Origin: CAZSNT01 sp964607765
Lineage (GTDB): Bacteria > Verrucomicrobiota > Lentisphaeria > Oligosphaerales > JABHEG01
NCBI GenBank assembly: GCA_964607765.1
Contig: CAZSNT010000124.1
Coordinates: 1 to 31,464, forward strand
DNA: 31,464 bases
Reading direction: 5' to 3'
Shown: piece by piece, positions 24,850 to 31,464 of the stretch
How positions within the stretch are numbered: the first letter of the stretch is position 1
Layout of the letters: each line of letters opens with the position of its first letter
Made by a program: the position numbers and the translations under genes
Notes under the pieces: model-generated
The model's input: the letters and a program-made list of their open reading frames with translations, nothing else
The model's database searches: none
What the model was told of the DNA's origin: nothing

Positions 24850-26850
24850 ATGTCGTTTCGTCCTTCCTGGGGTGCCTGTGTTGCTCTGGCTATTGGCCTC
24901 GGCGCGTGCGGTCAGGCTTTCGGTCAGCCGGCGTCCGGCAATCTTGTCGTCAACAGCGGTTTCGAAGAGCTTGACGGCGCGGGGTGGGCTGCGCCGTGGG
25001 CGCATCGGTCGCCGGTCTTCTCGCTGTCTGCCGACGGTGTGCGAGGGGGGGAACGTTGTCTGCGGTTCGAGAACACGGACGCGACCAAGTACGTCTTGTG
25101 CTCGGCCCCGATCGCGCTGGAGGTCGGGAAGCAGTACGAGTTCGAGGTCTGGGTCCGAACGGAGGGCATTACGGGCGATGACAGCGGCGCGACGATCTGC
25201 ATTCAGTGGTGGGATGCGGCCGGTAAGTTCATTGGCGGAGCGTACCCGAAAGGGGTGAAGGGCACGCAGACGGCTTGGCAGCGCGTCCAGGGTCTGACGC
25301 GCACGATCCCGGAGAATGCAGCTGCGTGTGACGTGACGTGCTACGTACGCAAGGGCATGACCGGGGTGGCTTACTGGGACGACGTTGCGGTGCGTCGGCA
25401 CTACCCGCCTTTGGTGAACGGTCTGGTCACTGATCGGTACCGCAACTCGAGCTCAGGCGGGACGGCTGTGGTGAAAGCCGGTTTGACCTGCCAGCCGTAT
25501 GGGCTGTCTGCTGCCGGCCTGGCGGTGGAACTGCTGGTGAATGACCGGACGGGCAACACAGTCGCGACGATCAAGCCGTCGGTCATCGACGATACCGAAG
25601 TCTCGTTCGAGCTGGACTCGAGCGGCCTGGCCGAGGGCGCCTACGAACTGGTGTGTCGGGCGCGTTCGCAGGACGGCCGGTTTACGGGTGACGCAGCGTG
25701 TCCGTTCCGTCGCTCCGGCGCCGGTGAGGCCCGCAGGTCGTACATCGACGCGCACGGCCGCCTGATCGTGGACGGTGAGCCCTTTTTCCCGCTCGGCACG
25801 TACTGGGGCGGCGTGACGGCGGCGCACCTGGAGATCTACGCAAAGTCCGCGTTCAACTGCGTGATGCCCTACGGCAGACCCGACCGTGCGCAGCTGGACC
25901 TCGCCGAGAAGCACGACATCAAGGTGATCTACAGCGTCAAGGACTACTACCACGGGACGAAGTGGTGTCCGAAGCACATCGAGAGCGTCGATGACGAACG
26001 GCCTGCGCTCGCGGAGACTGTGCGGCTTGTGGGCGCTCACCCGGCGGTGATCGCGTGGTACATCAATGACGAGTTGCCGCTCAGCATGCTCGATCGGCTG
26101 ACGGCGCATCGGGACTGGATGGAGGAACTCGACCCCAGCCGGCCGACGTGGGTTGTGCTGTACCAAGTGGGGCAGGTACGCTCGTACTTGCCGACGTTCG
26201 ACATCATCGGCACGGATCCGTACCCGATCCCGAAGAAGCCCGCGTCGACCGCCCTGGAATACACGCGGCAGACGGTGTCGGGCGCGTTCAATTGTCGCGC
26301 GGTCTGGATGGTCCCGCAGATTTTCAACTGGGCGGCCTACCGCAAGACGCCGGAGGAGAAGAAGCAGTGCCGGGCACCCACGCTGCGGGAGATGCGCTCG
26401 ATGGCGTGGCAGTGCATTGCGGGCGGGGCCAACGGGCTGGTGTTCTACTCCTGGATGGATCTGTGGCGGATGGACAAGACAACGGAACCCGGCGGCCGCG
26501 CCCTGGTGCGGGAGCCGTTCGAGGAGCGTTGGGCGGACGTGGCGCTCATGGCTTCCGAGATTGGCGAGCTGATTCCGGTGCTGCTGTCCGTGGAAGAGCC
26601 GCCGGCGGTCAGTCCCGTGTCGTGCCCTGACGCGGTGGCGTGGCGTGTGTACGCGAAGGACGGCGACCTGTTCCTGGTGACTGTCAACAGCGCGGACGCG
26701 CCTGCATCTGCGTCTTTCCGGGTCGCTGTCCCGGTTGCCCGGGCCGCGACCGTGCTCGGCGACGGCTCGTGCCGGCTCGCCGACGGGCGTGTAGAGATCA
26801 GCTACGAGCCGCTGGCCGTGAATGTCGTGCGTCTGTCCGTGGCGCGCTAG
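24850..26850 (+). CDS. Secreted glycoside-hydrolase-like protein
   Basis: A 666-aa protein starting at the ATG at 24850, 8 nt after GGAG. Residues 1-25 are an export signal; LGAC (17-20) might make it a lipoprotein. Residues 28-182 form a CBM_4_9-like carbohydrate-binding sandwich (NLVVNSGFEE, then YWDDVAV). A beta-sandwich linker spans about 190-285, and a clan-A-like TIM barrel about 298-590 (FFPLGTYWGG; AWYINDELPL; FDIIGTDPYP; GLVFYSWMDL). The acid/base Glu would be Glu408 in NDE. At the usual nucleophile strand the sequence reads VWMVPQIF, with Gln490 where a Glu is expected. It may therefore bind or act on glycan by another mechanism. The small C-terminal beta domain (600-666) resembles those of GH2/GH42-like proteins. 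Confidence 0.72.
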   Translation: MSFRPSWGACVALAIGLGACGQAFGQPASGNLVVNSGFEELDGAGWAAPWAHRSPVFSLSADGVRGGERCLRFENTDATKYVLCSAPIALEVGKQYEFEVWVRTEGITGDDSGATICIQWWDAAGKFIGGAYPKGVKGTQTAWQRVQGLTRTIPENAAACDVTCYVRKGMTGVAYWDDVAVRRHYPPLVNGLVTDRYRNSSSGGTAVVKAGLTCQPYGLSAAGLAVELLVNDRTGNTVATIKPSVIDDTEVSFELDSSGLAEGAYELVCRARSQDGRFTGDAACPFRRSGAGEARRSYIDAHGRLIVDGEPFFPLGTYWGGVTAAHLEIYAKSAFNCVMPYGRPDRAQLDLAEKHDIKVIYSVKDYYHGTKWCPKHIESVDDERPALAETVRLVGAHPAVIAWYINDELPLSMLDRLTAHRDWMEELDPSRPTWVVLYQVGQVRSYLPTFDIIGTDPYPIPKKPASTALEYTRQTVSGAFNCRAVWMVPQIFNWAAYRKTPEEKKQCRAPTLREMRSMAWQCIAGGANGLVFYSWMDLWRMDKTTEPGGRALVREPFEERWADVALMASEIGELIPVLLSVEEPPAVSPVSCPDAVAWRVYAKDGDLFLVTVNSADAPASASFRVAVPVARAATVLGDGSCRLADGRVEISYEPLAVNVVRLSVAR

Positions 26851-26918
26851 CAGCATTGGGGTCGCCGGCCACCGACAGCGATCCCTTGCCCCTCAACCTA
26901 ACGCTTACGTAGAGCGGG

Positions 26919-28541
26919 TCACGGCCCCACTGGGGGGGAGCGTAACGGGCCGGCAGGTGCAACCGGTGACGGGTGCGGCAGCCCGACCTCGAGCTGCGTC
27001 AGGTCTGCGGATCGGTCGCGGCCGATGCGGTATCTGTCGAGCAGCTCCGCGTGCTTCGCCAGGGCTTCCTCCCGCTGCACGGCGATCTCGAACTGCTTGT
27101 CGATCCTGAAGGTCGTGAACGGTTCTCCTGACGTCGCCACAAGCTTGTAGGCTTCATCGAAGTTGCGGAACGTCTTGCCGTCGATTTCGTGCACAATACG
27201 GCAACCCAGGTTGTGGTACCCGACGTTGAGGTCGGAAGCGAGCGTCTGCAGGATCACTACGAGCTCCCTGCGGTCGGCTGTGGCCCAGTTGGAGAGTGCC
27301 TGGACGAGTTCTTTGGGGGCGGCGTTGTTCCAGTTGTTGCCCCAGCGCATGATGACGTTCTTGGTCAGCGGACTGAAAACGAAGCCGCCGTAGATGAAGT
27401 ACCGCGGCAGCGTGTCGTACCGCTCCGGCTTGACCAGCAGCGACTCGTGTCCGGTACTGGTCAGCTTGATCGTGATCTCTTTGACGTCCGTTCCCCGCAG
27501 CAGTTTCACACTCACCTCATCGTCGATCTGGCAGAGATCGACGTAGTAGCTGTAATCGGTGCGTTCGCTGGTGCGGAACTCGACCGACCCGTCGTCAGCA
27601 ATGACGTGCTCATCGATCGCCAGCAGCACGTCGCCCTTGCGGACCTTCCCTTCAGCGACCGAGTCGATCATGACATGGCGGACCAGGATTCCGGTGCGGT
27701 CTTCGGGTACGCCGTGCTTGCGTTTCAGATGTGGGTTCTGCATGTGCTGTGTCATGACGCCGAGGTCCGGGAACCCGTCGTATCGTCCATCTTCCACATC
27801 CTGGAGGAAGTGCCGTACGATGGGCGTCGGCACCATGTACCCGATGTTCTCGGCCGAACTCCGATTGTGCGTCTGCATCACGACACCCACGACCTTGCCG
27901 TCGACGATGACGGGCCCGCCGCTGTTGCCCGGGTTGATGGCTGCGTCGATTTGCCCGGCAATGAAGTAGTGGCTGCTGTGAGAGTAGACCTGGTGCTCGA
28001 TACGGGAGAGGATTCCCTTTGTGATGCTCAGCGAGTCGCCGCCGAGCGGGAAGCCGTAGACCATGGTCTCCTGCTGCACGTCGGGCAGCGGCCCGAGCTC
28101 CAAAGGGGTGGCTTCGGCGAAGAACTCGGCGTCTTCGACGGTGAGCAGGGCGAGGTCGGCCTCGTGTGACACCCAGAGGAGTTTGGCGCGATGGCGTTTG
28201 GCGTGCCCGTACCGGCGCACTTGGATGAACTTGTGGTCGGCGACCACGTGGGCATTCGTCAGCACGCGTCTGCCGGCTATGATGCACCCCGACCCGGTCG
28301 TGGTCGTTGTGTTGAGCATCCGCCACGGGTTGTAGAAATCCGGGCGGTGCCTGACGGCGTAGATCTTGACGATAGCCGACCGGATCTGGGCTTCGTCTGT
28401 CGACGTGGCAGTGGCCACGCTTCCGGGGCGCGCTGCGTCTGTGCGTGCGCCGCAGACAACCGCAATGAGAAGTGGAACGACCGCAGCCCAACGGCACCGA
28501 GCGCCGTGGGGCAGGGCAAGGGCAGGGGAAGGGGGTGTCAT
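26919..28541 (-). CDS. HtrA/Deg-like serine protease with PDZ domains
   Basis: A 540-aa protein with a signal sequence (about 1-38) for export. The trypsin-like domain (about 52-225) shows the triad His98 (TNAHVV), Asp129 (SHEADLALL) and Ser207 (NPGNSGGP). Two PDZ-like modules follow, about 245-355 (KVRKGDVLLAIDEHVI) and 385-480 (VGYHNLGCRIVHEIDGKTF). The family degrades misfolded envelope proteins. The sequence between the PDZ modules has a hydrophobic, Trp-rich part (IMRWGNNWNN). It lacks the Q-linker and trimer motif of E. coli DegP, so it resembles the plant/planctomycete Deg group more. The ATG at 28541 follows GGAG by 9 nt. It is transcribed away from the 3D-domain gene. Confidence 0.88.
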   Translation of the reverse strand: MTPPSPALALPHGARCRWAAVVPLLIAVVCGARTDAARPGSVATATSTDEAQIRSAIVKIYAVRHRPDFYNPWRMLNTTTTTGSGCIIAGRRVLTNAHVVADHKFIQVRRYGHAKRHRAKLLWVSHEADLALLTVEDAEFFAEATPLELGPLPDVQQETMVYGFPLGGDSLSITKGILSRIEHQVYSHSSHYFIAGQIDAAINPGNSGGPVIVDGKVVGVVMQTHNRSSAENIGYMVPTPIVRHFLQDVEDGRYDGFPDLGVMTQHMQNPHLKRKHGVPEDRTGILVRHVMIDSVAEGKVRKGDVLLAIDEHVIADDGSVEFRTSERTDYSYYVDLCQIDDEVSVKLLRGTDVKEITIKLTSTGHESLLVKPERYDTLPRYFIYGGFVFSPLTKNVIMRWGNNWNNAAPKELVQALSNWATADRRELVVILQTLASDLNVGYHNLGCRIVHEIDGKTFRNFDEAYKLVATSGEPFTTFRIDKQFEIAVQREEALAKHAELLDRYRIGRDRSADLTQLEVGLPHPSPVAPAGPLRSPPVGP

Positions 28542-28625
28542 GCGTCGGTTCTCCGTTCAGTGCGGCCCGTGGCCGCGGTCATTGGTCATTCGTTGCAGCA
28601 GCCGATGTTCTTCGGACTGACTGAA

Positions 28626-28653
28626 AGAGTAGGCGTCCCCAGTTGGAAAGCAA
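28626..28653 (-). promoter_or_regulatory. Possible promoter for the protease gene
   Basis: On the minus strand TTGCTT (28653-28648) and TACTCT (28631-28626) are 16 bp apart, about 85 bp upstream of the protease ATG at 28541. The boxes are only partial matches to sigma70, so this is a weak call. It would lie back to back with the stronger plus-strand promoter at 28668. Confidence 0.3.
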
Positions 28654-28667
28654 GGAGCTCGGGGAGT

Positions 28668-28696
28668 TTGACAGCACGCGTGCGGTTCGGTACACT
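28668..28696 (+). promoter_or_regulatory. Strong sigma70-like promoter for the 3D-domain lipoprotein
   Basis: TTGACA at 28668-28673 and TACACT at 28691-28696 are separated by 17 bp, a near-consensus vegetative promoter. Transcription would begin near 28703, leaving a leader of about 30 nt with AAGGGG at 28723-28728 before the GTG at 28733. This is the clearest promoter in the window and rules out start codons upstream of about 28700 for the next gene. Confidence 0.7.
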
Positions 28697-28732
28697 TGGG
28701 GGCGGGCAGTCAGGCAGCTTCGAAGGGGCGTT

Positions 28733-29272
28733 GTGTTGAGATCCAAAGCAAAGGGCGTGTTGTTCCGGCCGCCGATCAGCCTGCGCCTGCCGATGGTGCG
28801 GGCCGGCCTGTCCCGCTCCGCGGCGCGGTGGCTTCTTGTCGGGGCAGCAGCTTCTTGCCTGCTGCTGTGGGGGGTGGCGGGATGCCGGACGGACCCGGCG
28901 CATCCTGGGCAAGGGCGACGCGTGCGCATGACTGTCACGGCTTACTGTTCCTGCGGCAAGTGCTGCGGCTGGCGTCGGAATTGGTATGCTCGGCCCGTCT
29001 ATTCCTACGGGGCGCAGGCAGGCAAGCCGAAGGCCGTGGGGGTCTGCGCGGACGGCACCAAGGCGCGTGGCGGCACGATTGCGGCCGACACGGCCCACTA
29101 CGCGTTCGGCACACGAATGTACGTCCCCGGCTACGGTTACGGCACGGTGCATGATCGTGGCGGCAAGATCAAGGGCCCGGCGCGCATCGACCTGTTCTTC
29201 TCGAGTCATCGGGAAGCGCTGCGATGGGGGCGCCAACAGCTTGACGTTGTCGTTCTCGAGCCGCACGATTAG
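28733..29272 (+). CDS. 3D-domain (RlpA/MltA-like) lipoprotein
   Basis: A 179-aa protein with the start placed at GTG 28733, after AAGGGG and the promoter at 28668; TTG 28736 and ATG 28793 are alternatives. The hydrophobic stretch LLVGAAASCLLLWGVAGC ends in a lipobox VAGC, so it is likely lipidated. The mature part is a 3D (Asp-Asp-Asp) double-psi beta-barrel domain: MTVTAYCSCGKCCGW, then GTIAADTAHYAFGTRMYVPGYG, VHDRGGKIKG and RIDLFF, supplying the three conserved Asp residues (IAAD, HDRG, RIDL). Such domains bind or cut peptidoglycan. The CSCGKCC cluster is a common feature of the group. The next gene starts 30 nt downstream. Confidence 0.82.
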   Translation: MLRSKAKGVLFRPPISLRLPMVRAGLSRSAARWLLVGAAASCLLLWGVAGCRTDPAHPGQGRRVRMTVTAYCSCGKCCGWRRNWYARPVYSYGAQAGKPKAVGVCADGTKARGGTIAADTAHYAFGTRMYVPGYGYGTVHDRGGKIKGPARIDLFFSSHREALRWGRQQLDVVVLEPHD

Positions 29273-29302
29273 CCCGTACTTTCGCCCAAAGGAGATTGGT
29301 CG

Positions 29303-31000
29303 ATGCGTCTTGCCTGTTGCCTGCTGTTTCTGTCTTACGCGGTGCTCGCGGCAGACCCGCTGTCGGATCCAGAGTATCTGCAGGCTACCCCACTCGAGCG
29401 TATCGAGGGCCTCTTTGCGCACAAGTGGTCCGGCCGGGAGTTGGTGAAGGAGAGCATCCTCCGTTACATGCACTCACAGGGCGGGGGAACCCCAGCGGGC
29501 GAGTTCAATGCCTTCCACGCGTTGATGAGAGTGGGGAAGGAGAAGCGCTGGCGCATCACCATGAACGAGCACGCCGGGATTCTCAACTGGTACTTTTTTG
29601 CCACGGTCACGCAATCGCCGGCCTGGGAACAAGGCGATCCGCTGGCGCGGCTGAAAATGCTCGTCGCCTTGCAGAAGGACGGGATGCTCAGCGGGCACCT
29701 GCAGGAAAGACTTGTGCTCCGGACGATGTGCGAGTTCCTGCACGAGCAGTCCCGCGCCGCCGTTCCCACGGAGCGTGCTCGTGCGCGGCTGAGGGCTCTG
29801 GACCAGCTGACCGCCATTGGCGTCATCGGGCCTGATGAGTTCACCCCCAAGCTGAAGCCGACCATCGAGGCCATCCTGGTGGAGTACTTCCTGAACGACC
29901 CGGCGGCGAGCAAGCTGTCCGCGGCGGCGAAGTGGGAACACCTGAACGAAGTAGTCCGGCAGCATCAAATCAACCAGTGGGTGCGCAGCGAGCTGGAACT
30001 GATGATCGTCCCGTTCGGCCTGAAGGCGGATGCCGAGTTCATGGGCAGGGATGCGACAGGACGGGAAGCACACATCAAGCAGCTGGTGAAGGACGGGAAG
30101 GTGACCCGCTTCTCCGAGCAGTACCTGTTGAAACGACTCGTGAGACCGGACAAAGGCGTCGTTCAGGATATGGAGGACTTCCTCGCCGAGCAGCCCGGCT
30201 ACACAGAGGCGTCCCCGGCACTGAAGCTGGTGAAGATCTCGCAGCTCCTGCGCGAGAAGATCAGGTTTCCCGGCAAGCAGTTCGATGCCCGGATCCGGTT
30301 GCTCCATGCCCAGCACACCCTTTCCTCCGAGGATGGCCGGCTCAATCCGCCCCTGGAGCTGGAGCGGCTGCGTGCGCTCAGAGAGCTTGAGGTCGATGGA
30401 CGAAAGCCGCTCCGGTCATTCGCGCACAACACGATGAAGGACTCGATGGTCCTGCCGCTGTACGGATTCCTCATGGACGATGCGGCTTTCCAGAACGCGG
30501 ATCCGGAGGAACAGTTCAGAACCGTCATTGAACTGACGAACCAGAACATTGGCCGCTTCAGCGGTGTGCTTGAGTTGATGCTGATGGACTACGTGCTGCC
30601 GCGCGCGGTGAACGTGCCGCCCGGCAAGCGCGGACTCGCGCGCATGAGGTCATTGGCGAGCTTGGGCAAGGCGGGCTTCGACCAGAACAGTCTGCCCCTG
30701 AAGCACGAGGCCGAACATGCCTTCCGCCACTTCCTCACCTTTGACGACGCCTACACCCGTCTCACGGTGAAGGAGAAGATCCGGCACGTGAACCGGATGA
30801 AGGCGGACAGACTGCTCATGGGCTTCACCTCTGACAACCTCCACAGGACAGTGACCATACCTGCATTGAAGGCTGACCCGGCGTTCCAGCAGGCGGATGC
30901 CGCGGGAAAGACGGCCATCCTGGAGGACCTGGTGCAGTCCAGGTTGCTGAGAGAGTCGCGAGTCAGCTACCTGAAGAGTGTGCTGTGCATCCGCGAGTAA
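29303..31000 (+). CDS. Exported helical-repeat protein, 565 aa, unrecognised
   Basis: Starts at the ATG at 29303, 9 nt after AAAGGAGAT. Residues 1-16 form a Sec signal ending VLAADP. The mature protein is built of about ten imperfect repeats of 40-50 residues with the pattern D.xF....xxxR...L..Lv..g.l......L......fl. Examples are DPEYLQATPLERIEGLFA, SPAWEQGDPLARLKMLVA, DAEFMGRDATGREAHIKQLV, DAAFQNADPEEQFRTVIEL and DPAFQQADAAGKTAILEDLV. A stacked alpha-helical solenoid is likely. I know of no named family and no catalytic motif is seen. It probably shares the transcript of the 3D lipoprotein, suggesting an envelope role. Confidence 0.8.
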   Translation: MRLACCLLFLSYAVLAADPLSDPEYLQATPLERIEGLFAHKWSGRELVKESILRYMHSQGGGTPAGEFNAFHALMRVGKEKRWRITMNEHAGILNWYFFATVTQSPAWEQGDPLARLKMLVALQKDGMLSGHLQERLVLRTMCEFLHEQSRAAVPTERARARLRALDQLTAIGVIGPDEFTPKLKPTIEAILVEYFLNDPAASKLSAAAKWEHLNEVVRQHQINQWVRSELELMIVPFGLKADAEFMGRDATGREAHIKQLVKDGKVTRFSEQYLLKRLVRPDKGVVQDMEDFLAEQPGYTEASPALKLVKISQLLREKIRFPGKQFDARIRLLHAQHTLSSEDGRLNPPLELERLRALRELEVDGRKPLRSFAHNTMKDSMVLPLYGFLMDDAAFQNADPEEQFRTVIELTNQNIGRFSGVLELMLMDYVLPRAVNVPPGKRGLARMRSLASLGKAGFDQNSLPLKHEAEHAFRHFLTFDDAYTRLTVKEKIRHVNRMKADRLLMGFTSDNLHRTVTIPALKADPAFQQADAAGKTAILEDLVQSRLLRESRVSYLKSVLCIRE

Positions 31001-31280
31001 GGGAGAGCTCCAGGCCGCCAGGGACTGGGTTGAGGAGGAACAGCTGGAGATCAAGTGCGCGGTAGAGGAGGAGTCCGAGGATCTGTCGGAAGTCGATTAT
31101 GATCCCACAACCTGGGAAGGCGTGATCAGGAACTGCCGGAACCTGATGATCATCAACTACTTCACAGAAGAAGACGAGGTGTCGATCTGCTTCGAAGACG
31201 AAGCCGGGCTGTTCGGTGTGGATGTGACAGTCGAGACAGATCTGGCCTTCTCCACAGTCGAAGCGGCAACCGACGGCTGA
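30978..31280 (+). CDS. Small acidic protein, possibly DUF2262/DUF6985-like or truncated
   Basis: A 100-aa ORF from GTG at 30978, which overlaps the end of the repeat-protein gene by 23 bp. It is strongly acidic (EEEQLEIKCAVEEESEDL) and ends YFTEEDEVSICFEDEAGLFGVDVTVETDLAF. From memory this resembles the closing strands of small DUF2262/DUF6985-type proteins, some of them immunity-like. The N-terminus may be cut: no ribosome-binding site fits the GTG well, and the family-like region begins at AARDWVEEE. A genuine coupled gene and a fragment are both possible. Confidence 0.5.
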   Translation: MCCASASKGELQAARDWVEEEQLEIKCAVEEESEDLSEVDYDPTTWEGVIRNCRNLMIINYFTEEDEVSICFEDEAGLFGVDVTVETDLAFSTVEAATDG

Positions 31281-31464
31281 TGCATGGCGTTGGCCCAAGG
31301 GGGACCAATCCAGCTCAACGCTTACCGTTCAGAGTAGGTAGGAAGAGCAAGTAAAGGGAGTAAGCATGGGGTGCCTGTTCCGGGCTACCTACGCTCATTC
31401 CCTACTCTTGGTAGTGTCAACTTCAAAATGAGAAAATGAAAGCGTCATACCCACTGACATTTAG
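31281..31464. other. Window-end non-coding stretch, possible insertion-sequence edge
   Basis: No gene is supportable. The sequence is less GC-rich than the rest. GTAGGTAG (about 31335) and CTACCTAC (about 31385) form an inverted pair. TGTCAACTTCAAAATGAGA starting at 31415 reminds me of terminal repeats of some IS21-like elements, which would put an element beyond the window. An ATG at 31366 with AGGGAG upstream opens a 21-codon ORF that is probably not a gene. Confidence 0.3.

Noticed and set aside
31366..31431. 21-codon ORF with a good ribosome-binding site at the window end
   Set aside because: It is too short to support, overlaps the possible insertion-sequence end and has no known match that I can recall with confidence.

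Overview
The window is high-GC bacterial DNA, about 31.5 kb, with no rRNA, tRNA or CRISPR array that I can see. The gene content suggests a heterotroph from the PVC group (Planctomycetota, Lentisphaerota, Kiritimatiellota) or a neighbour such as Hydrogenedentota. It has secreted proteins joining discoidin, PD40/TolB-like and CxxCH segments (hydrazine-synthase-alpha-like architecture), a DUF6785/DUF6784 membrane protein, a sulfatase-superfamily enzyme, Gfo/Idh/MocA and FAD_oxidored enzymes, LamG-like lipoproteins and many Sec or lipoprotein signals. The phylum is an inference from protein types only.

Layout. 1-1867 is a decayed accessory patch. It holds an array of seven short hairpins, a YefM/YoeB toxin-antitoxin pair collapsed by an internal deletion, one small acidic ORF, a 42-bp tandem repeat and a second, degenerate copy of the hairpin element. 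10288-1868 (minus strand) is a tight five-gene operon: phosphate butyryltransferase, a 1338-aa multi-LamG lipoprotein, a Gfo/Idh/MocA oxidoreductase, a DHDPS-like aldolase and an exported esterase, with gaps of 18 nt or less. 10530-13463 (plus) is a three-CxxCH discoidin/PD40 protein. It converges with a DUF6785/DUF6784 membrane protein (15459-13420), and the two reading frames overlap by 44 bp. 15583-15784 carries REP-like palindromes. 16070-16546 is an FHA-domain protein.

22747-16585 (minus) carries a 1280-aa HEAT/discoidin/PD40 protein with one CxxCH, a secreted coiled-coil protein and a sulfatase-superfamily enzyme whose active-site position is Thr. Divergent from it, 23084-26850 (plus) is an FAD_oxidored plus glycosidase-like pair. 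Between the two lies a 57-bp tandem repeat whose units each encode an RNA hairpin preserved by wobble changes. 28541-26919 (minus) is an HtrA-like protease. Divergent from it, behind a near-consensus sigma70 promoter, are a 3D-domain lipoprotein and an exported protein made of about ten 45-residue helical repeats, followed by a small acidic ORF. The last 180 bases may contain the edge of an insertion sequence.

Taken together, most genes look like extracytoplasmic capture and breakdown of complex organic matter (probably glycans) with accompanying cytoplasmic sugar oxidation and aldol cleavage. No gene cluster here is clearly a new defence or biosynthetic system. The most unusual items are the collapsed YefM-YoeB locus, the wobble-preserved tandem hairpins at 22817-22959, the two differently built CxxCH/PD40 proteins and the repeat protein at 29303.
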